Below are positions 47,130 to 57,014 of a DNA stretch of 64,000 nucleotides, piece by piece. The number at the start of each line of letters is the position of its first letter. Within the stretch, counting starts at the first letter, position 1. The position numbers were made by a program, and so were the translations under genes. Source of the DNA: Diadema setosum (Eukaryota; Echinodermata; Echinoidea; Diadematoida; Diadematidae); the NCBI GenBank assembly GCA_033980235.1, contig CM067067.1, positions 36,466,200 to 36,530,199 on the forward strand. Direction: 5' to 3'. The notes beneath the pieces were generated by a model. The model worked only from the letters and a program-made list of their open reading frames with translations, was not told where the DNA came from and did no database searches.

Positions 47130-47480
47130 ACTGGAAGGAAACTCACCACGGAGTGTTCACAGTGTGAAGACTGGATGGAAAATCACCATAGAGTGTACAC
47201 GGTGTTGAGTCTGGATGTAAAACTGCCGCAGAGTACTCACAGTGTGGTAACTGTATGGAAAATCTCCACAGAGTGTACACAGTGTGGTGTTTGTTTGGAT
47301 GGAGAGCTCACTGAGTGAAAGATACCACATTGTGCAGAGAGATCACTGTTGGAAAGGTAACGGTGTGACAGTAAAGGTCACTGTGTGAAAGGTACCATAG
47401 TGTGGCAGGAAATTCACTGGGTGAAAAATACACAGTGTGGCTGAACAGTCATTGTGTGAAAGAAACCACAGAGTGACGGA
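47130..47480. repeat. Subterminal CACAGTGTG-rich region
   Basis: Irregular repeats of the form GAGTGTACACAGTGTGG and CTGGATGGAAAATCACC with a period near 50 bp, then shorter CACTGTGTGAAAG units. They mirror the array at the left side of the element. Confidence 0.8.
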
Positions 47481-47516
47481 AGTTAATGTGTGAGAGATAA
47501 AAAATGACTTCTGTCA

Positions 47517-47948
47517 TAAAACATATAGTGAAACATACAGTGAAACACAGTGAAAACACACAGTGAAGCATATAGTGAAACACACAGTAAAACACACAGT
47601 GAACACACAGTGAAGCATACATTGAAACACACAGTGAACCACGTAGTGAAACACACAGTGAAACACACAGTGAACCACGTAGTGAAAGACGCAGTGAAAC
47701 ACACAGTGAAACACACAGTGAACCACGTAGTGAAACACACGGTAAAAACACACAGTGAACCACGTAGTGAAACACACAGTGAAACACATAGTGAAACACA
47801 CAGTGAACCACGTAGTGAAACACACGGTGAAAACACACAGTGAAACACACAGTGAACCACGTAGTGAAACACACGGTGAAAACACACAGTGAAACACGTA
47901 GTGAAACACACAGTGAAACACATAGTGAAACACATAGTGAAACACTTT
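47517..47948. repeat. CACACAGTGAAA tandem array
   Basis: About 25 units of AAACACACAGTG, some with an ACCACGTAGTG variant, form higher-order blocks of about 60 bp. The long frames in all registers are repeat artefacts. Confidence 0.95.
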
Positions 47949-47951
47949 CAC

Positions 47952-48222
47952 CACAGTGTGAAACACACTGTGTTCATACAGTCATTCCACTGCGTTAAAT
48001 TGGAACACTTTTTAATACAGTGAACCACACAGTGATACACTCTGTGACTACACTATGAACCACACTGTGGTTGATCGGTTGAGATCACACTGTGGTAACA
48101 GTGTGGTTCATAGTGTTGTCACACTGTGTTCCACTGAGTGGTTCACTGTATTAAAAAGTGTTCCAAATTAACGCAGTGGAATGACTGTGTGAACACAGTG
48201 TGAACACAGTGTGTTTCACACT
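47952..48222. repeat. 270-bp near-perfect palindrome near right end of the element
   Basis: CCACTGCGTTAAATTGGAAC (from 47988) mirrors GTTCCAAATTAACGCAGTGG (to about 48179). The arms extend outward through GTCATTCCACTG and CACACTGTG and inward to a centre near 48085 (CACACTGTGGTTGATC). Confidence 0.85.
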
Positions 48223-48584
48223 GTGGTGACTATGTGGTGCACTATGTGTTTTTTCCGGCAGGGAGAACGTGCAATCAGGGAGAGATTGGATGGCGATCCA
48301 AACTAATACCAACAAGATAAGAACGTTTCAATCATATTACGTAGATACATCACTGTTCCTCTAGTCTATATTGAATAAAGAGGCGAAAACTGGTGCAAAA
48401 TGTGCAAAAATTGCTTATCAAAGACAGACATTATTTCTTAGGAAGTTATGCTTACATCAAGTCCAAGATAAATGTGATACCAATTTTGCACTCAGATGGG
48501 AAAAAGTAACAAAGAAATATTAATCGTGAATATGTCTAGCAAACGCATTTTTTATTTGATTTGCTTCAATTGTGCAAAGAACAT

Positions 48585-50314
48585 TGGGCCGAATGCATAA
48601 AACAAGCAATTGCTTGTAAGCAATTGCTTCAAGCAAAAGCACAAGCTCGTCTAGTAAAAGGTGTAGCTCAAGCAATTGCTTAAATACATATGCATAATCT
48701 TTTGCTTGTGCACATACCTTTTGCTTGCATTCAGCAAGCAATTGCTTAGGGTTCGAACAATAGCGTCACGCCTGTGCGAACACAAGAACAAAGGCGAGTG
48801 TGGCAGCATGCATTTGAAAGGGCATGTGTGTGCGGAAACAATGGGCCGGATGCATAAACGCTAGCAATTGCTTGTGCTAGTCTTTTACTCGAATCCGTAT
48901 GCATAAAAACAAGCAATTGCTTCCGAGCAGAAGCTCTTGCTAGCAAGTACAAGCAATTGCTTGCTGTCCGCAAGCAATTGCTTAGAGACCAAGCATTTGC
49001 TTAAAAACGTATGCATAAAACATACCTTTTGCTAGTTCTTGCTAGCAATTGCTTACGATTTTCCAAGCTCTGTAAAATGAGCTTGAGCTTTTGCTTATCT
49101 GGGACGTTCCCTTTTAAGTATCATTTTCATATTCATGGAAGAAAGACAACAATTGTGAAGGAGTGGTATAAATCTACAAGAAATTACTCTTAAGTAGAGT
49201 AAGAAATTTTTCATTTCAACAACGGGAATGTCCAGTGGTTAGCACGCAAAATTTGATGAAAAACAGGTAGGATGTCTCACTTCGGTGGAGAGCAAGGAGA
49301 CGTCTCTCCACGTGCGATCTGGCAGATGCGGGCTATTGTAAGCAGTGGTGGGAATCAGCCAGTAATACGAGGGTGTGTATAGTTGTGTGTGTGTGCGTCT
49401 GTGTGTGCATTTATGAGTGTCATTTCATAGCTCTTCTGCTATGTCAGGAAATGTTTCCGCACACACCCTTTCAAATGCATGCTGCCACACTCGCTTTTGT
49501 TCTTGTGTTCGCACAGGCGTGACGCTATTGTTCGAACCCTAAGCAATTGCTTGCTGAATGCAAGCAAAAGGTATGTGCACAAGCAAAAGATTATGCATAT
49601 GTATTTAAGCAATTGCTTGAGCTACACCTTTTACTAGACGAGCTTGTGCTTTTGCTTGAAGCAATTGCTTACAAGCAATTGCTTGTATTATGCATTCGGC
49701 CCATTTCCTGACATAGCAGAAGAGCTATGAAATGACACTCATAAATGCACACACAGACGCACACACACACAACTATACACACACTCGTATTACTGGCTGA
49801 TTCCCACCACTACTTACAATAGCCCGCATCTGCCATATCGCACGTGGAGAGACGTCTCCTTGCTCTCCACCGAAGTGAGACATCCTACCTGTTTTTCATC
49901 AAATTTTGCGTGCTAACCACTGGACATTCCCGTTGTTGAAATGAAACATTTCTTACTCTACTTAAGAGTAATTTCTTGTAGATTTATACCACTCCTTCAC
50001 AATTGTTGTCTTTCTTCCATGAATATGAAAATGATACTTAAAAGGGAACGTCCCAGATAAGCAAAAGCTCAAGCTCATTTTACAGAGCTTGGAAAATCGT
50101 AAGCAATTGCTAGCAAGAACTAGCAAAAGGTATGTTTTATGCATACGTTTTTAAGCAAATGCTTGGTCTCTAAGCAATTGCTTGCGGACAGCAAGCAATT
50201 GCTTGTACTTGCTAGCAAGAGCTTCTGCTCGCAAGCAATTGCTTGTTTTTATGCATACGGATTCGAGTAAAAGGCTAGCACAAGCAATTGCTAGCGTTTA
50301 TGCATCCGGCCCAT
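48585..50314. repeat. 1.73-kb composite inverted repeat, order A-B-A'-B'
   Basis: Block A (48585-48840) is repeated in inverse orientation as A' (49452-49703), and block B (48841-49452) as B' (49702-50314), with only scattered differences. Each of the four blocks starts or ends with TGGGCCGRATGCATAA, which acts as a shared terminal motif. The interior is studded with the palindrome CAAGCAATTGCTTG. Identical 60-codon open frames at 49011-49193 (+) and 49962-50144 (-) are a by-product. No transposase is seen. It is probably a non-autonomous foldback transposon that has been duplicated or rearranged. Confidence 0.85.
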
Positions 50315-50319
50315 TATGT

Positions 50320-50630
50320 CATGCTACTCTGTGATAGCAAACGAAAACAAAAAGAACAAAAAAAATGAAAATATTAAGTATTAATTAATATTGATATTAT
50401 ATAAAGTTATTATGCTGCAAAAATGTAATCATTAAATGTAAACTTTGCATTTTTATAAACCTTTTGTTCGATGGAAACAAAATCAATTAAGATTCAATTT
50501 ATTCCCGGCGGAGACCAACTTTTCAACTCATGCACTTTTCTGAAAAGGAGGAACAGTGAGAGTAATAATGATGTCATAGCTACGCACCGTTTTCTTCTTC
50601 CTTTCTCATATTTCATATATGTCTGTGTAT
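50320..50630. other. Unique AT-rich DNA
   Basis: Nothing recognisable. Confidence 0.5.
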
Positions 50631-50633
50631 ATA

Positions 50634-50670
50634 TAGGCATATGTATATATATGTATATGTATATATATAT

Positions 50671-50731
<61 letters not shown>

Positions 50732-50748
50732 TATATGTAATTATATAT
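50634..50748. repeat. (TA)n/(ATGT)n/(CA) microsatellite
   Basis: TATATG units, ACACACA, then a long TA run. Confidence 0.96.
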
Positions 50749-50749
50749 A

Positions 50750-51865
50750 TCTTTTTTTTCTCACACGTTCATCCAAGTAAAACTAAAAAGCCATTGTGGG
50801 TAGAATTTGCAACTGTTGTCCAATTTTGCTGTCAATCTCTGTTTATGAGGAAATGCGTTCAGCTCATATGTATTTGAAACATTTATCTTCAAATCACTGC
50901 CTCTAGGTTACCAAATTAAATCAACTAAAGGTATTTTTACCACTGGGAGTAGTGATTTAAAAAATATTCGAGTTATCACACTTGAGGCATATGTGTAGGT
51001 CAATTGTATCACAAAACATCCTATACCATATTGAAATTTCGCGATAAAGCCTAAAATATAAGAGATATCACTATTTTTCTCAGTAAATCATAAGTGTAGA
51101 CGGTTTATTCTAGAAACGATTTTATTATAACTATAGTTCTCATTTTGTATATTTATCATTACTTAACATTGATAATACTGATTAACTATTTGTGATATTG
51201 GTTGTTTTTTATCCCTCACTCACATTTTAGAACTACTTTGAAGCTCTAAAGCTGGGTTTTTGTTTCATCTGCAAATGGTAAATAATGTCTTTAATGTAAA
51301 GATCATTGTCTCAAGTTATCCCCTTATAATTACTGTTTTATAAGTTGTGGAGATTTGATGTTAGAAATGTTAAACCCTGCTGTCCGAACTTTATTTCGTC
51401 CTGTTCAAATAAGTGCAGAAAACACAACAAAGCAAAACAATATAAAAAAAAACATGTTTTATTCTGTCACTATTGAGATATCGATATCTAGTTTATTCCA
51501 CAACTATACATCTATGGGATATTTGGAAATGGTAAAGTCGGTCTCTCGCAGATATTTCGCTTTTTGGAAACATTCAGCGTTTATATTTCCAGCACTGTTT
51601 TTTTTTTTTTTTTTTTTGTATCTTCATTTTTACGTCATAGCAAGAGTCATGCAGCTGGCATTTTCCAAGCATTAAACCTGAAACATTTATTAAATGGTGC
51701 CTTAGAAAATGTTTAAAAAAGAGGAAAACGTAAATGTCAAATTGTGCGTGTTGAAATATGAGTGAATCATCAAAATCCGCTGGCATGATAAGATGCATTG
51801 CTTGTAATTGTCTTACAGTTTGTTTTTTATTTGTTTTTGTTTTGGATTTGTTTGTTTTTTTAGAG
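50750..51865. other. Unique AT-rich DNA
   Basis: A T-run at about 51599-51617. No gene or RNA signal. Confidence 0.5.
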
Positions 51866-51870
51866 ACAAT

Positions 51871-51992
51871 TTCTACCAGCCTTGTTATGTTCTAGGTTCT
51901 GAATAGTTATATCAATATTAAGAAATGCACAAGACTACACATGATATGTACTGGTCAAAATATTTATTGATGTCCTAGTCTACATAGGGAAA

Positions 51993-52030
<38 letters not shown>

Positions 52031-52226
52031 ATACATAGACTTACGAGATTCCCTCGGTGTCGCATGCAATTGTACAGCGTTGCGCTGTATTTTACACTCC
52101 TCATTTCTACCAGCCTTGTTATGTTCTAGGTTCTGAATAGTTATATCAATATTAAGAAATGCACAAGACTACACATGATATGTACTGGTCAAAATATTTA
52201 TTGATGTCCTAGTCTACATAGGGAAA

Positions 52227-52272
<46 letters not shown>

Positions 52273-52349
52273 ATACATAGACTTACGAGATTCCCTCGGT
52301 GTCGCATGCAATTGTACAGCGTTGCGCTGTATTTTACACTCCTCATTTC
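51871..52349. repeat. Tandem duplication, unit of about 234-245 bp with internal (CA)n
   Basis: Copy 1 (51871-52104) and copy 2 (52105-52349) agree almost base for base, including TTCTACCAGCCTTG at the start and GCGTTGCGCTGTATTTTACA near the end. They differ mainly in (CA)n length (about 51994-52027 versus 52228-52269). Near-identity implies a very recent event or an assembly artefact. Confidence 0.95.
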
Positions 52350-52479
52350 ACCTCTCTCATCGCCAACCATCGCATCGCCAGCCCAATTTGAAGAAATTTG
52401 ATTTGTTTCATTTGCTTGACTGTCGTGTTCAATCAACACTTCAATAATATGTCATACCACTCGCGGATGTTTTAATATT

Positions 52480-52830
52480 GTAAGCATTCGTCCCCCGCGA
52501 GCCCCCTGGGCGCAGGGGCATATTTGATTTAAAGGATCCGAATGAATTCAGGCCGTTCTCGCGCCGTTGGTAAAATTGACGAATTTTGTGGCACAAGAGC
52601 TCGCAATTTACCCAAATCAATATTACACCCTGCTTAACGTCCGGGAGAATTATCGATTTAATTTAAAACTGATAAGTCAGTGATATTGGGCGCTGGTTTA
52701 AGAGCTCAATTAGATTTTATTCATTAACGTGATAATCATGATAACTGACACGGTTTGCACAGTTGTTGCACTGATGTAATCACAACGCGCGCGATAATCA
52801 GTGTCGAAATTTACAGTCAAATCTGAACAG
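52480..52830. promoter_or_regulatory. Candidate conserved non-coding element
   Basis: A long low-repeat block is dense in homeodomain-type cores: CTCAATTAGATTTTATTCATTAACGTG, GAATTATCGATTTAATTTAAAAC, and two Hox/Meis-like ATTTGATTTA and TTGGGCG segments. One of the most convincing regulatory candidates in the flank; function is inferred. Confidence 0.38.
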
Positions 52831-52839
52831 GAATTAACT

Positions 52840-53530
52840 CGATATCCCCTCTGAATCTAAGTACAGATAAGTGGAATTAATTTGTTGGAGAATATTGATA
52901 GTTTCCTTGACTTTCAAAATTAGTAACGAATCTATGGACAGGGCCGATATCCATGGACGGTTGATTTTATTCTTGCATGCCACCACTTGTGCAATAGGCA
53001 AGTGGCATCGACATCTGATTTATACAGATTTTAAACACCAATTATGTAATGTAAGTTCTACATCTTGTCCACATTTTTAAATTCCGCCGAACGTTAATTG
53101 AACTATGTACTTTGCAAGTTTGTTGGAGCTTTTTTCCTCACACACACAAAATGTACGAGATTAATTGCTGCCATTATTATCCTTATAGCAGTAGTTGTAG
53201 AAGAACGATAATCATTAATGTCACTCCTCACTGATATCTTAATGTGACATTTTAATCCCATGTTATATTCTATTTACAAATTGATTACTGACCTTGATTC
53301 GAGTTGGGGGAGGGAAGTTAATGAAAGGACCCATGCCAGGATTAAGATAAAAGAAAACTAGCCAAGCATTCGATTCTTGTTTGCTTCTTAAAGAATTCTG
53401 TAATCAAGTGCAGTCTGTTTGAAAGATATCTCTCTGACAGATGCTTCTCTCAATATTTAAGTAATACCAAACATGAGGCGCAGATGATATACTTTCCAAA
53501 CGTGTCTTTTCTGACACAAACGCAGGTGAA
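52840..53530. other. Unique AT-rich DNA
   Basis: No gene or repeat recognised. Confidence 0.5.
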
Positions 53531-53536
53531 TCCAGT

Positions 53537-53926
53537 TTAAAGGGATCGTATAGTTTTGGTTGATACCTAATTTCAGGTTTCTACCATTTTTTGGTGAGAT
53601 AATGAGAAACCTCTTATGAAATATGAAAGAGTATGTAATTCTATGAGGAATTCAACATTTATTTGATGAAAATTGGTTTGGAAATGGCTGAGATATCCAA
53701 AAAAGAGCGATTCACATGAAGTGTGGGACCCACACTTTAGTACGATTGCTTTGTTTTACTTTGTTTTTGGATGTTTCAGTCATTCCAAACCCGATTTTCA
53801 TCAAATAAACTTTGAATTCCTCTTAAAATGATATGGTCTGCACTACATCACAAGTGTTTTCTTGGTATCTCGCAAAAAGTTAAAAGCCCAATTCTCATCT
53901 CCACCAATACTGTACCATCCCTTTAA
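53537..53926. mobile_element. 390-bp TTAA MITE, second family
   Basis: TTAAAGGGATCGTATAGTTT (53537) and, reverse-complemented from 53926, TTAAAGGGATGGTACAGTAT pair over most of their length. Inner arms also match (CATTTATTTGATGAAAAT with ATTTTCATCAAATAAA; GAATTC blocks). Ends, size and TTAA flank parallel the 46406 element, but the sequence is different. Confidence 0.85.
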
Positions 53927-53929
53927 TGT

Positions 53930-54385
53930 GAATCAAACTCACAAACGTGTAAAGTGATAAGGCTCATGCGTATACCAGTCCTAGAACACTTGGATTCAAA
54001 TGTAAGCTCTTTAAAAAAACATGTATGAGCTTTTTGTTTTCTTTTGATTTAAATCTTCATTGAAACGAATTCTTAAAAAAGGGTTGTCTTCTTTACCAAA
54101 GAAATTACTGCGAGTTACTATTTCATTGCGGTTATTTTACTTGTGAGTGTGCAGATCTTATACCTACACATGTAGTGACATTTCTTCTCTTTCTTCTTTG
54201 CTCGATTTCTTATACGGTGTGTTCATCTGCATCAGGAAGGGATGGCCGGGCACTGGTCCTTTAACGAACAATATATCCTATGACTTTCTACCAGGCTAGG
54301 GTATTTAGGGTATAGGGGAAAAATCATTATTTTCTTATTAGGGTGGCATGAACAGGATTTGAATACTTCCTCCCACTCTCGCTCT
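53930..54385. other. Unique AT-rich DNA
   Basis: Nothing recognisable. Confidence 0.5.
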
Positions 54386-54395
54386 CAAATGTACC

Positions 54396-54528
54396 ACTCT
54401 CTCCCTCTCTCCCTCTCCCCTTCTCTCCCTCCCCTTCTCTCTTTCTCTCTCTCTCTCTTTCTATCATATACACATACACACACACATACAAATTCAAAGA
54501 CACACACACACACACATGCATACTTGCA
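54396..54528. repeat. CT-rich and (CA)n low complexity
   Basis: CTCTCCCTCT tract at 54396-54461, then CACATACA and (CA)n to 54520. Confidence 0.93.
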
Positions 54529-54584
54529 CACAGGCACATGAGGGAGAAGTGTCATCAATCCACCTTGCGTGATGCAACTCATAA

Positions 54585-54790
54585 AAATGGCGCGCGGCGG
54601 GGGCTGTTATATACAGCAAAGAAGATGTTTAAAACAATGCGCAGACTTAAGCGCTGATACGGACGGGGCTGCGCCCGGGTTTTGGGGGAGACTTACGAGC
54701 GAAAATAGGGGCGGCCCAAACGCAAAAGTGCAAGGTACCGAGAGTTGGCCGGTAGGCCGATCGCTCATCTTCCGCTGAAATTGAAAAACG
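54585..54790. promoter_or_regulatory. Candidate conserved non-coding element
   Basis: A GC-rich, CpG-containing block (GGCGCGCGGCGGGGGC, GGGGCTGCGCCCGGG) in AT-rich flank, with low-repeat sequence to TCGTCGACAGGG. Frames on both strands are open but unrecognised. Confidence 0.25.
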
Positions 54791-54874
54791 GAACTTCGTC
54801 GACAGGGAGAAAGAAATATGACAGGAAGAGAAGACATGCCGAGGGTGGTATAGGAGCATTGGGATAAGGTCATG

Positions 54875-55270
54875 TCGAGAGAGAGAGGGAGAGAGAGAAA
54901 GAGTAAAAGATGCGATCTTTTCATGGACTTTCGAATAAGGGCGGGCTCAAAGTTAAAGATGTGAAGTTCCCATATACTTTTAAGACTGTGGACAGATGAG
55001 AATGAGAGAAATTCTTGTGGGAGGTGATTTAATGCGTGTTTGGTATCTACAGTTGCATTTCAATTTCTGAGACATACAGACGCAGAGGATTGTGACACCT
55101 TCGTATTAGTAATTTTCTTGTTGTTTTGCAGAGGGGGAAATGCGTGAGCAGAAAAAGAAAATTAGGAAAGGGAGACAGAGAAAATTGGAAGGAAAGGAAT
55201 ATAAAGGGAAAGATGAAAAGAAAGGGAGAGGGAGAGGATTGGGGATGAGCAAAGTGAGAAAATGGAAAAG
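54875..55270. repeat. GA-rich low complexity (two tracts)
   Basis: (GA)n at 54878-54903 and a degenerate AGGGAAAGAG tract at 55133-55270. Confidence 0.85.
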
Positions 55271-55274
55271 ATAA

Positions 55275-55410
55275 GTTCTGGAGGCACCAACTCGTGACGG
55301 AATCACGTCTGACTGACGAGTGTTTCGCGCCAAAACCGCTGGGCGCAGGCGACAGAATGCAGGCGAAGTCCCCGCTTCAGCTAATAGTGTCCACCCGATA
55401 AAATATTGCC
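55275..55410. promoter_or_regulatory. Candidate conserved non-coding element
   Basis: Unique block with TTTCGCGCCAAAACC (E2F-like TTTCGCGC), CTTCAGCTAATAGTG and CCCGATAAAATATTGCCC. Binding motifs seen; function inferred. Confidence 0.28.
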
Positions 55411-55414
55411 CTAC

Positions 55415-56490
55415 CATAGGTTTAACATATGCAAAGGTCCGCTAGTACTCTCTAGGAGGGGGAGAAAATTATACTTTCATGGCGCTGGAAATTAATGAAG
55501 TTGATTAAATCGAAGGCAACGACACGAGATGAAGAAAGCAAGCAAGAATCCTACGAAAAGAAGATTCATATGCTATGTTTTTCGTATAGACTTGCTCCTT
55601 GTGAGGTGCCTTTTGGTGGCGCAAAGGTTTCAAAGATCAAAGGCGAATTGGTTTTTGCACGTCAGCGTCCGCTAGGGAAAAAGACGGTTTACCGTCATCA
55701 TTTAGTTATAGGTTCTATAGCAACCTCCACCCCATTGTAGGCAAGCTTCGACTGAAACGTCGAAAATTACGCTTCTTCCTGAGGTAATTGATTGGTCTCT
55801 TTGGACGACATAGGAAATACCCTTCTAATGAAACACTGTTTACGGACACCACGCCCCTGCATACATGCACAATACATGTAAGCTATGTTTTAATCATTCT
55901 GAGGAAAGGCGAGGGATAGTGCCCTTTAGAATACCACAATGAAGAAGGCACAAAAACGCTTTAAATCAGCTATTTTATCTGTAAATATTAGGATATCCTT
56001 AAAATATGATTAATTCCACGATTGCAAATTAGATTTTCGATGAAAGAGGGTAATTGTGTTTAAACACTAGGAAGTACTTAAACAGATGCACGCTTTAGTT
56101 GTAGGTCAAATTCTCTTCTCGAGATAGAATCGCAAGACATTTTCGGTCGTCCTTGAATACTGCGAAGTATAATCGTCCTAACGCCGGAACACTCACATTT
56201 CAAATTCTCAACATGTATAACGCCTACATATAGAATCCCTGTCTGAACAAAAACAAATAAGTACAAACCATTTCAGAAAGCTCGGGGGAAAAAAAATCCT
56301 TACGAATGTCTCCAAGATAGAGTATAGTTATGAGATACAAACATTATGTGTCATATTTTAAGTTCTATTGCAATACATCTGTGCATTGTGCGATGGTGTA
56401 AAAGGGCCAACAAAGCAACATTTTGACGATACTGATTTCAGTTAAGGTCTTAGTGAACACCGTTGATTTGTTGTTAAAATATAAAGTCCT
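55415..56490. other. Unique DNA, partly GC-richer
   Basis: The plus-strand frame at 55495-55740 (81 codons) has protein-like composition but no domain I recognise and no clear splice context. Otherwise nothing is supportable. Confidence 0.4.
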
Positions 56491-56493
56491 TCA

Positions 56494-56612
56494 GGGCCCT
56501 GTTTTATCCAAAAATATATTAGATTTTAAATGTCCTTACCACACAGGATGCCACTGAATTATAATAGAAATCAACTTTATAATCAATTTTAACTCTTCAT
56601 AAAACAGGGCCC
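56494..56612. mobile_element. 119-bp MITE with GGGCCCTGTTTTAT ends
   Basis: GGGCCCTGTTTTAT (56494-56507) is exactly mirrored by ATAAAACAGGGCCC (56599-56612), giving 14-bp perfect inverted ends. The interior is AT-rich with AATCAATTTTAACT. A related right end occurs at about 10911-10926. Confidence 0.82.
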
Positions 56613-56744
56613 AGTTGTTTGTGAGCATGTTTAAGGTTTAAATACATGCTAGTTACGTACAGGTTTGCAAATAAATTGCGCTTGTAGATTCGCACATTTC
56701 AGTGTGATTTCTTTCCGCTGCATTCCGGATATTTCAATATTTCT

Positions 56745-57010
56745 TTCTCTCGTTATGCAACCAACACCTGCGCGAGAGCAGCACACTTCGTTCCATTGAC
56801 ATTCATCCGCCGTGCATGCTTCCTCCGCAGCTCCACGATTTCAATCGCATCACCACCGTCACCCTTGCCCGGCGCTACCCCGCCCCGGCCTACAGACGGA
56901 GCGAGTAAGAGCCTGCATGGTTCGTGCATCAGATAACACGGCAAGAGTCGCTTTTTTATGGGAGTCAATAGTTTACCTCATTAAAGGCTAGTTAATATGC
57001 ATATGGTACC
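56745..57010. promoter_or_regulatory. Candidate conserved non-coding element
   Basis: Low-repeat GC-rich sequence (CACCGTCACCC, CCCCGCCCCGGCC) passes into CATTAAAGGCTAGTTAATATGCATATGG, which combines TAAT and octamer-like ATGCAT sites. The minus-strand frame at 56753-56968 matches nothing known to me. Confidence 0.3.
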
Positions 57011-57014
57011 GTCG

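Larger units (their letters stand above)
40879..48263. mobile_element. About 7.4-kb TIR element with CACAGTG-rich subterminal arrays
   Basis: The left end CCCTGCCGGAAAGAACACA (40879-40897) and the reverse complement of the right end, CCCTGCCGGAAAAAACACA (48245-48263), differ at one base. Both ends run into hundreds of bases of short CACAGTG/CACTATG repeats, like subterminal transposase-binding arrays of large DNA transposons. The interior (about 42000-47080) is non-repetitive and contains exon-like sequence and a nested TTAA MITE. No DDE transposase motif was recognised and no target duplication is clear, so the superfamily is open. Two independent copies of one short terminus flanking unrelated DNA is the alternative. 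Confidence 0.6.

Noticed and set aside
47449..47966. Long overlapping open frames (up to 150 codons) on both strands
   Set aside because: They are read from the CACACAGTGAAA tandem array, which lacks stops in several registers.
49011..50144. Two identical 60-codon frames on opposite strands as a duplicated gene
   Set aside because: They are a by-product of the A-B-A'-B' inverted repeat and have no protein features.
56753..56968. Minus-strand frame with a DAIEIVELRRKHARR segment as a homeodomain fragment
   Set aside because: It lacks the WFQNRR signature and spacing of a homeodomain. The similarity is superficial.
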